In this document: positions 56,258 to 64,000 of the stretch, one piece after another
Layout: each line of letters starts with the position of its first letter
Numbering within the stretch: the stretch's first letter is position 1
Assembly: GCA_037501455.1 (NCBI GenBank)
Contig: CM074856.1
Span: 47,521,001 to 47,585,000 of the forward strand
DNA: 64,000 nucleotides
Direction: 5' to 3'
From: Lantana camara
Taxonomy: Eukaryota; Streptophyta; Magnoliopsida; Lamiales; Verbenaceae
Position numbers and translations under genes: made by a program
Notes under the pieces: generated by a model
Database searches by the model: none
What the model saw: only the letters and a program-made list of their open reading frames with translations
Told to the model about the DNA's origin: nothing

Positions 56258-59200
56258 TTAGGTCGAGCGTGATCTGAGGCGTATTTTGAGATAGCCAAAC
56301 TTCCCGGCACCGGGCGAAGAACCCTCAAAGACATACGGCAAGAAACCAGTTGTAGCTTTGTACTTCTGCTGAATCTGCACATGCGAAAAAAACAAATTTG
56401 AGTTCTTCTAGAGCAACAAGGTTCTCATACAATGCAACATTGATTTTTTGGGATAGTTACTCAGGCATACCTCAAATTACCCTGAGGTTTAAGAAATTAC
56501 AAAAACATCCCGAAAAGGGATTTTATATTACATTAGTTGTGGATGAACGTATATTCGTATGCCATTTCTTATTCTCTATCGAAGTTATCTTTTCTTCACA
56601 GAAATAACAGGGACATAGCATGTATGTGAGATCAGATTTCTAACGGCATCGAGAGCTCAGGGGATGTTTCTGTAATTTATCGAACTACAGGGGAAATTTA
56701 TGTAAATTAGGCCATACCTCAATTATGTAAATGTAAATGCCCCTTTTTTATCATTTCATTCTGTTACCTTAATAATTTGTTCGGTGCTTCGGAAAAGGTT
56801 TTTCCCTACAACACAAACTGTTCCACCAGAACCTCCACCTGTAATTTTTGCCCCAAATAAAGTTCCATTATATGACTTCGATGATTTGCTGTGCTGCATT
56901 TCTTGTACAAGTTCCACCAACTTATCTGTTCCATCCGATCCCAGCCCACAAGCGCTGTAGCTGTAGTGACACTAAAATAATATACATTTTACTTAGAGAG
57001 AACACTCAATAGTTAACTCAGAAAAATTTATCTTTTTACACCTTTATTTATGTTAAGGGTAAAATTCTGGACGAAATTCCAAACATATTGGAATATGATT
57101 GCAGATACCTGATACATGAGTTCTCCAAGGGCAGAAAGTTGATCATCTGATGGAGAAGCAGATAATAATGCTTTGAAGGCCTGGAAATAATACAAAATGC
57201 TAATATAACATTCTATTTGCATTGAGATAATGCCGTATTATCGTTTACAAAGATGAAAAACAAAGAACAAAAAAGACTTTATACTGACCTCAACGCGGAA
57301 GTTTTCATAGATTGGATGTTTCGTTGGTGCTTTTACTGCATATTTGCAGTTTTTATCAATTATTGTGATTGAATCATCATGGTGGTCATACTTCTCCAAG
57401 AAATCATGTCCAAGAATGTACTCGGGAAGCCTTTGGACATAAGAGTGCTCGTATCTGAAATTGAATAAAGGCCACCACATCAATATTTTGAGAAGAAAAA
57501 GATATTATAGAAATACGAAAAAAATGAGAGGTAAAATTATAACCGGTGTGGGGATATTTTGCATAGGTAATCGAGACTGGCTTCAGTTTCTAAAAGATCC
57601 ACGAGACTGTCATCTCTTTCATTGTTAATTGTCCCATTGACTTTTGCAGAGTTAGGAAGCGAGTGAAACAGTGCAGAAGCCATTGACTTGATCATTTTCC
57701 TACCCATAAAGGTACCTATTCTAACAGATCCATAATCTGCACCACCAACACTGCAAAAAAGAAAATTTCTTGATTTCATTTTTAGAATTTTTTTAAATGA
57801 GAAATGTAAAATTTTGGAAAACACAATTAAAGAAAATTATGAGAAGCGTAAATACAATGATTTTATACCTATGTCGTATGCCTGAGTCGATCCCCCAAAA
57901 CCGTATATGAGAAGGGATTTCCACATGACCTAATACTTCAGCGGGCTAGTGGGATGTGGAAAATAGAAATTATATTTCACTCTTACACAAGTTTCAACAT
58001 TTTCTTACAGATAAGTCATATGTATTTACAGTATTCCAACCTGACATATCATGGCAAGAAGTTTGTTTTCTTCACCGCATGCAGAAGCCATCTGATCCAT
58101 CACTCCACAAGGAGCACCAACAATATGATTCTCGACCTATTTCATGTGAAGGTTGATCAACACTAAAAATATGAAGATAGAAAGGAGAACAAAGGAGAAA
58201 AAAAATCAAGAAATAAGATAACATACCTTTTGGCAAAGCAAAGCAAGATCTCTCGGTGCAATATCCAGTCCTGCAAAAATTGAAGAAAGCCCTTCTAAAA
58301 AATATTCCCACAATACAAGACACAACTAACATAAGAAAGTAGCATAACATACGTACCGTGAGAAGCTGCCACCGCAGACATGGTTGCAACTTCTATTGCA
58401 GCAGAAGATGATACGCCTTTTCCCTCTGGAACACCAGAAGACACCTAGAATGGAGACCATATTAATTGAACAGAATAAAAGGAGAGAACCGAAAAGCAAG
58501 ATGCCGGCAACAAGTAACATATGAAATCCCGAAACTTATGATAATAGCTGCTTTACATGCATGCAAGCAGGGAAACATGCATGGGGCAATCTACACCAAC
58601 TACCCTTGAGGTTTAGTGTATCTATGAAAAAGTTTCTTTGCTATTAGAAATGAAGATACAGTCCAGAGATCTATTTTTTGGTGTAAACACTTATCGAGTA
58701 GAGATGTTTTGGTAGTTTTAAAATTTTCAATACGGATGTTTTTATAGAAAAAATAAATTATCAAGGACTTTATCCTATCGTTATTTCTGATACCTGAGTT
58801 ACTTTTTGTTAATTCATCAAACCCCAGGGGTAGCCATTGTAATTCGTCCAACATGCATTATCGATTGAAAGAGTAAAGCAACAAGATAAAACAAGAATAT
58901 TTTACCAGTATGCTAATACTATCTACAAATTGAACTCCCATTTCAGTCATCAATACCAGAATCGTGCCAGCAACGTATGCAGCCCACCTAGGAACAAACC
59001 CAGGACAGTTTCAAACTAATTTTCATTAAATGAAGTTAAAAAGCAACAGAAAAGACACGCAAAAAGGATTACTTCTGTGATTGGTCCTTGGCAAAGTACT
59101 GCTGTGCTTTCTTATATGTAATAGGACGTCCATCTTCCACAAAATCAGACAAATCCATGTCAAATGTAGGTGCCCGGTTACTAAGTTCTGAGCCAAATGA

Positions 59201-62200
59201 TACCTGCATACCCGAAATGCCAACACCGGTATAGAAATATACTTAATAAACTATTGAAAAGAAATCACGCGTACGTACAATTTGGAGTACAGGGGTAGAA
59301 CCCTGCCCTTTACTTTGCTGCCTGGCTTGAGCATGTTTCCACAACTTATGTTTGTCCGGATGACTTCTTTGAATAGCCACATGGCATGCCTCTCTAACGG
59401 GCATCTTCCAGAAAGGGAAAACGAAAAAAAAGAAACATCACCAAATCAGTATCCATCTATCTATCCGTTACCTTTATGCATTATAATAGGATAATTACAT
59501 TGGCAAACCCTAAGGTTTGACCTAATTACACAAATTTCCCCTGAAAGTTCGAGAAATTCAAAAACTTCACTGGCATACCATAAGGTATGACATAACGGAT
59601 GATATTATAATCATGAATTTAGAGTGAAATATTGACCAGCAAGTGACAATGACAAAATATTTATTCAAAAATGGAGATGATGTCATCATTCATCGATCCA
59701 AACGTAAAGTAAATTCTTTGACGGGGAAGTTTTTGTAATTGCTCACCAAAGGGGATGTTAGGAGAATTTTGTTTAATAGGTCAAACGTCAGTGTAATTAT
59801 TCATTGTTTGGACGAGACACAAGTACCTGGAGAACTAAGCTTCCTGAATAATCTGCGATTCCTCCCATTACATCTAACCTCCCCGGAGCTCTAGCAACAA
59901 TGATATCTTGCTGCAACAACAGGCCGAGAAAGGTCAAACAAGATTGTCAAACAGCAGCTAACCTTAAAACATATTGCCCTTGTAAAAGTCAACAGTGGAG
60001 AGAAAAGTACCTCCCAGTCGAACATTGCTGTGGCAGCAAGGCTTTCGCGTGGCTGATGCTCGCTACTATTTCTATTGTTACTTAAGGCAGGCAGTTCTGC
60101 TAAGGTCTTTAAGAAGCCTATTGTATCTGAAAGACCACGATGATCTCCATGCAATATTTCAAAATCTTCAGTTCTACATACAAAATGAGAATAAATAAAT
60201 AAAACATCCTAGTCCCCAGGAAATCGACACTTGAGAAAGAGCAGGTTAAAAACATATCGAACAGCAAGACGGAGAAATTACTGTTTTGCAGAGGTAATTT
60301 GGATACTTCTTTCATTATCTGGCAATGGTGTGCGCGAGGTGAGTTTAGTTTGCGCATTTGTATACCACTCAGGAACATCAATGTCTTTCCCAGAAAATCT
60401 TTGAAGCTGGTAACCGAGGACAATTGCATCCCTCAACCTTCTTGATCCACTAAGCTACATTAAACAGACAAACAAAGTTTCAGTAATTTCATGATTTGCA
60501 AACAAAGGATTAGAGAGGAAAGATGGATAATAAGAAGTCTTAAGACAAAATCCACCTTAGATGGAGTAGGACCTTTCCCTAAAGCTGTATCCTCGAGTAT
60601 TTGAGCAACGACCTTTAAATTTCATCAGAAAACAAAATGTTTTAGAATCTGAAACCCAAATGAACCTGAGAGTTGTATTATAATAAAGATATAATGGGGG
60701 GAGAGAGAGAGAGAGATTGTTACTGCAAGAAAGGCAAGTGATAAGATACCTCACCACCATTAGTGCCAGCATCATAACAAGGTTTGAGGGTAATAGCTCG
60801 TTCCAGATAAGGAGCCCAGTGCCCAGAAAGCAAATCTCTCCTTATTATCTCAACACCACATTGATAATACTGTTTACAGAATAGAATATAAGTGAATTGC
60901 ACCTCAAAAAAATTGTTGTTTTCCTCTTTGCCGAGTGACTAACCACAGGAAGCAAAAAAACGTACCTCGAGCAAATTCCTCATGAATGGTTCTTCATTAA
61001 AATAATCTCTTCGTACAAAGATTATGGGCACCTTGTACGCTAAAGCTTCACTTCCTGTACCATATCCTACTTTACCTGACGAGATGCAAGAACCATTACA
61101 ATATCAAATGAAGGAAAATATTTAGTGAAAATGTAAAATACGTTCAATAACATTCGTTCAATTTACCAAGCATGCAATCTGAAGCTGCAATCATATCTGG
61201 TGTGTAAACATCCTTAGGAAGCTTTATAAAATTTTCTGGAAGCTTTTGATCTTCTGATGCCCCACAGACCTGTATCAGGAGACAATATTAATACATATCC
61301 ATTCAAATTTTCATTTCTAATAAGAAAAGTGACACCTGTAAAATATGCATATTGCTCTACAGAAACTAACCAAGCATAACCACCCATCAGGTAGAAACTC
61401 CTTCTGTAGCTTCCAACCTGCTGCCTGCAAGCAAGGAATTGTGAGATATTTAGTACTCTTGTTTAAGTCCTCCAAGATATTGAACATTTCAGCATGGACT
61501 CGGAATCATATCTTAGGCGGAGAAACCTGGTAATTCTACAAAAGGTTTGTTATAAATGTCGAGTATATATTATTTAATGTCCCTCGAGTCCAACAACTAA
61601 AATTTTCAGATGAGGCAGTCATTAAATACTCTTATTGTATGAGAGTCAAGTATATGTTGCTAGAATTTAAGTGAAGAAATAACTCAGTTCGTTTCTTCCT
61701 CAAAGTGCTAAAGTACATTTAGAAAACCATAAATACAACAATATGTCAAATACTAGCCATAAAACACACAATTTTCTTATTTCTTTGAGGAGTTAGAATT
61801 GAAAAGAAGTTCATAGAATTATGCTGTTGATGTGATCAAATAACAGCAGAATTCCTCAGTATAGAGTCACAAGTAACACGAACTCTACCTGCCCTCCAAA
61901 GTTATAGATAAGAACCTTCCTGTCTTCAGCAATTCCGAGCTCTTTCCTGACCTAAAATAGAATAAAATAATTAAGAAAATTTTCAGAAAAGTTGTGTGAG
62001 GACACAATTATGGTAGCATAAACCAACCTCTGCCCTGGATTTGTGTAATCTTCGCACGATAAGAGGTGCATCAACAAGATCTCGAAAAGCAGGCACTAAA
62101 GAGTTTGAATGAGAATGACAATTAATTGCATTGCTAAGTCAAATATCCACAAGAAAGAAAGTCAAACATATGTCGGAAACACATACTTGGACAGTATCCG

Positions 62201-64000
62201 GGCAGACGAATTAGAAGGTCGCAATGAGAATAATCTTCAGCTATCTGCAAACATACCGTTAAACAAAGAAAAATAAAAAAAGATTTTCCATCAAAAGGAA
62301 AATTTGCATGAACGGTTATGGTTAATGAACAATACTAACAACCAGTAGCATGCGAGATATGTTTTTTCACCTGCCAAATAATGGAATGACTATGACGTCC
62401 AGCCTCCATAACATACTCTGCGTAGATGAAATCCCAACTACAAACATACAGAAAAACAGAAAAACAGAAGAGAAATACCCAAATATTACGATGAAGCTTG
62501 AAAGGTCATTGGGAATATAATTGTAAGGAAAAACTGAAAACCATAATCACCTGAAGTTGGTCACACAAACAGCAGGAATTCCAGCATCTGCTGCTGCTCG
62601 GCATGCAATAGGAACAGCATCAGTTACCTATTAACACTCGATAATAACACATAGTAGATATGATCATGTTTGAAACGAAAATCGGGATGAACTTCAAAAT
62701 TATATTAAAATGGATAAACAAAAAGAAAAGAGAGAAAATTCACTTTACCACTAAATTAGCATTGATTGATTTTAACCATTCAATCTCAGTGGCCAAAATA
62801 GACTGTCGTGGCACAACGGCCGTCTCAACATACTGGAATGAAACAAGAAGGAAAGAATTAACCGGAAAGCAGATCAAAAGAAAATTGAAAACTTTCTTGC
62901 TATTGCCACTAATTTTGCTTGGACATGTAAGTACCTTTTCCAAGGTTGCAACACGATCAACAGTCAAAGCATCTGCTTGAACAGCTCCACAGTCCAACAG
63001 AACCTGCAAATAAAATAAAGAAATTTATGCATAATCATATACAAATAAACATAAACCAAAATTTCATAATATTTCATCCCCCCACCTTCCGAATGAAGAG
63101 TTTAGGCGACTGTATTTCACTGGTGAAAATGTAGTCAGGAACAGCGGTGACCACGTGAACTTCATGCCCCCCTAGGATGAGACTACGGACAACCTGTGCA
63201 CGAGCAATGTTCGATGATTTACCATCCTCTTTGATTAAAACTATGCAAATGTGAGACAATTTCACAATCATCAGTACAAATGAGTAATACAAAAGCAAAC
63301 AAAAATGCTTTTCAAGCAAAAAGAATAGATAACTCGGACCGATTAAACATTCTTATTCCGATCATACTAATCTATGCTTTAGCTGTACCAGAAAACATTG
63401 TAACGACATTCTCTACAGAGCTAATATATTTCAAAGTTATTGTACATATCTCATACTTAGGCAACGATGGATGCTGAAACAAACATTAACCCATAAAAAC
63501 ATGTTATCTTATAGCATTTGAATTGCCCACATATTTGTCAAAGATGCTGAAGCAAACATTAAGCCGTACAAACATGTTTGGACAGACTGCATTATTAGGC
63601 AAATTTAAACAGGTTAGAACTGACAGCGCTGACCAAATGCCTGAATATATTCACACACTAGAAATACACCATCTAAATTCAAAACCTTGACAAACATTTG
63701 GGCAATTCAGACAATATAAGAACACGGGCAATGCTGCCTTTATAACCAAGATAATAAAGGCTGCGACATTCCCATAAATTGCACCTAAAATCATTTTCTT
63801 TTTCCTAATCATGAGTATAATAGCCTAAGAGTGGGTATATCTGATAAATTACATAAAACCCATCAAACTTTAAACCTCTCCGTGTGCGATTTGTTGACAT
63901 GGAACATGAATCTCATGAACTATATACACAAAAACGTAAAAGAAAAAGGAAACGAAACGAAACGAAAACCTCGAGAACACGGGTGGCGTGGCCAAATCCA
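56258..64000 (-). CDS. ARA1: L-arabinokinase (GHMP kinase with glycosyltransferase-like N-terminus), 5' end outside window
   Basis: The enzyme phosphorylates L-arabinose to L-arabinose-1-phosphate in the cytosol, feeding UDP-arabinose salvage for cell walls. The window holds 29 exons, from [10 protein letters not shown] at the right edge (63,970 to beyond 64,000) to TAA at 56,258; the start lies off the window. N-terminal GT-like half: 63,193-63,086 ([20 protein letters not shown]), 63,003-62,935, 62,832-62,749, 62,627-62,551, 62,437-62,371, 62,244-62,187, 62,095-62,028, 61,951-61,889, 61,424-61,371, 61,269-61,167 and 61,075-60,966. Linker: 60,869 to 60,011. Kinase half: sugar-binding [19 protein letters not shown] (~59,870), ATP loop [19 protein letters not shown] (~58,400), [16 protein letters not shown] (~58,110) and [17 protein letters not shown] (~56,840). 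The last exon encodes [15 protein letters not shown]. Every exon checked splices in frame, and no internal stop was seen, so the gene looks functional. Confidence 0.96.
56450..56745. repeat. Fold-back MITE in the last intron of the arabinokinase gene
   Basis: Left: CAGGCATACCTCAAATTACC, CTGAGGTTTAAGAAATTACA. The complement of the right end: GAGGTATGGCCTAATTTACA, CCCCTGTAGTTCGATAAATT. Same family as 59,490 and 5,230. Confidence 0.65.
58591..58850. repeat. Fold-back MITE in an arabinokinase intron
   Basis: Left: ACCAACTACCCTTGAGGTTT. The complement of the right end: ATGGCTACCCCTGGGGTTTG, ATGAATTAACAAAAAGTAAC. The core is unrelated AT-rich DNA. Confidence 0.6.
59490..59805. repeat. Fold-back MITE in an arabinokinase intron
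   Basis: Left: TTGGCAAACCCTAAGGTTTG, ACCTAATTACACAAATTTCC. The complement of the right end: ATAATTACACTGACGTTTGA, CCTATTAAACAAAATTCTCC. Arms are about 75 bp. Confidence 0.7.

Noticed and set aside
1..64000. CRISPR array, operon, riboswitch, tRNA or rRNA gene
   Set aside because: None seen; tRNA-like B boxes all belong to SINEs, and spacing of repeats does not fit CRISPR.

Overview
The window is nuclear DNA from a flowering plant, most likely a eudicot. It has short spliced genes with GT-AG introns, AT-rich intergenic DNA, plant-only gene families (auxin response factor, L-arabinokinase) and many plant transposon classes. Nothing in it fixes the species. All coordinates come from reading the sequence by eye, and no alignment or search was run. 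Left arm (1-20 kb) is gene-rich. A decayed PIF/Harbinger-derived pair comes first: a HARBI1-like nuclease with its catalytic core deleted, then a Myb/SANT-like ORF with two frameshifts. An unrecognised 241-residue acidic protein gene follows on the minus strand. Then come a complete 8-exon 20S proteasome beta-1 gene (PBA1 type, plus strand) and, convergent to it, a complete 13-exon auxin response factor of the Q-rich activator ARF7/ARF19 clade (minus strand, about 1,049 residues). Middle (20-56 kb) has no host gene I can support and is stacked mobile DNA. It holds a 2.6 kb solo LTR inside a fold-back element, a diverged ~100 bp tandem array broken by a SINE, small Helitron-like elements, a 375 bp hairpin MITE and several tRNA-derived SINEs with target-site duplications. 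A 10.7 kb Ty3/gypsy Tat-lineage retrotransposon (28,838-39,529) has 594 bp LTRs and a perfect 5 bp target duplication. It carries a minus-strand gag-pol with four nonsense codons and a plus-strand antisense gene with its own TATA box and introns. Further right lie a hAT-like element, a 2.3-2.8 kb Helitron, a LINE 3' end, another hairpin MITE, and a tandem duplication whose second unit is split by an 841 bp solo LTR. Right arm (56-64 kb) is the 3' 29 exons of an L-arabinokinase gene (ARA1 type, minus strand), which runs off the right edge. Its introns carry three copies of a fold-back MITE family also found in ARF and acidic-protein introns. Functionally, the host genes are unrelated housekeeping and regulatory genes: protein turnover, auxin transcription, arabinose salvage. 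I see no operon-like cooperation and no clearly new system. The most unusual objects are the antisense gene inside the Tat element, the nested repeats with readable insertion order, and the inactivated Harbinger pair.
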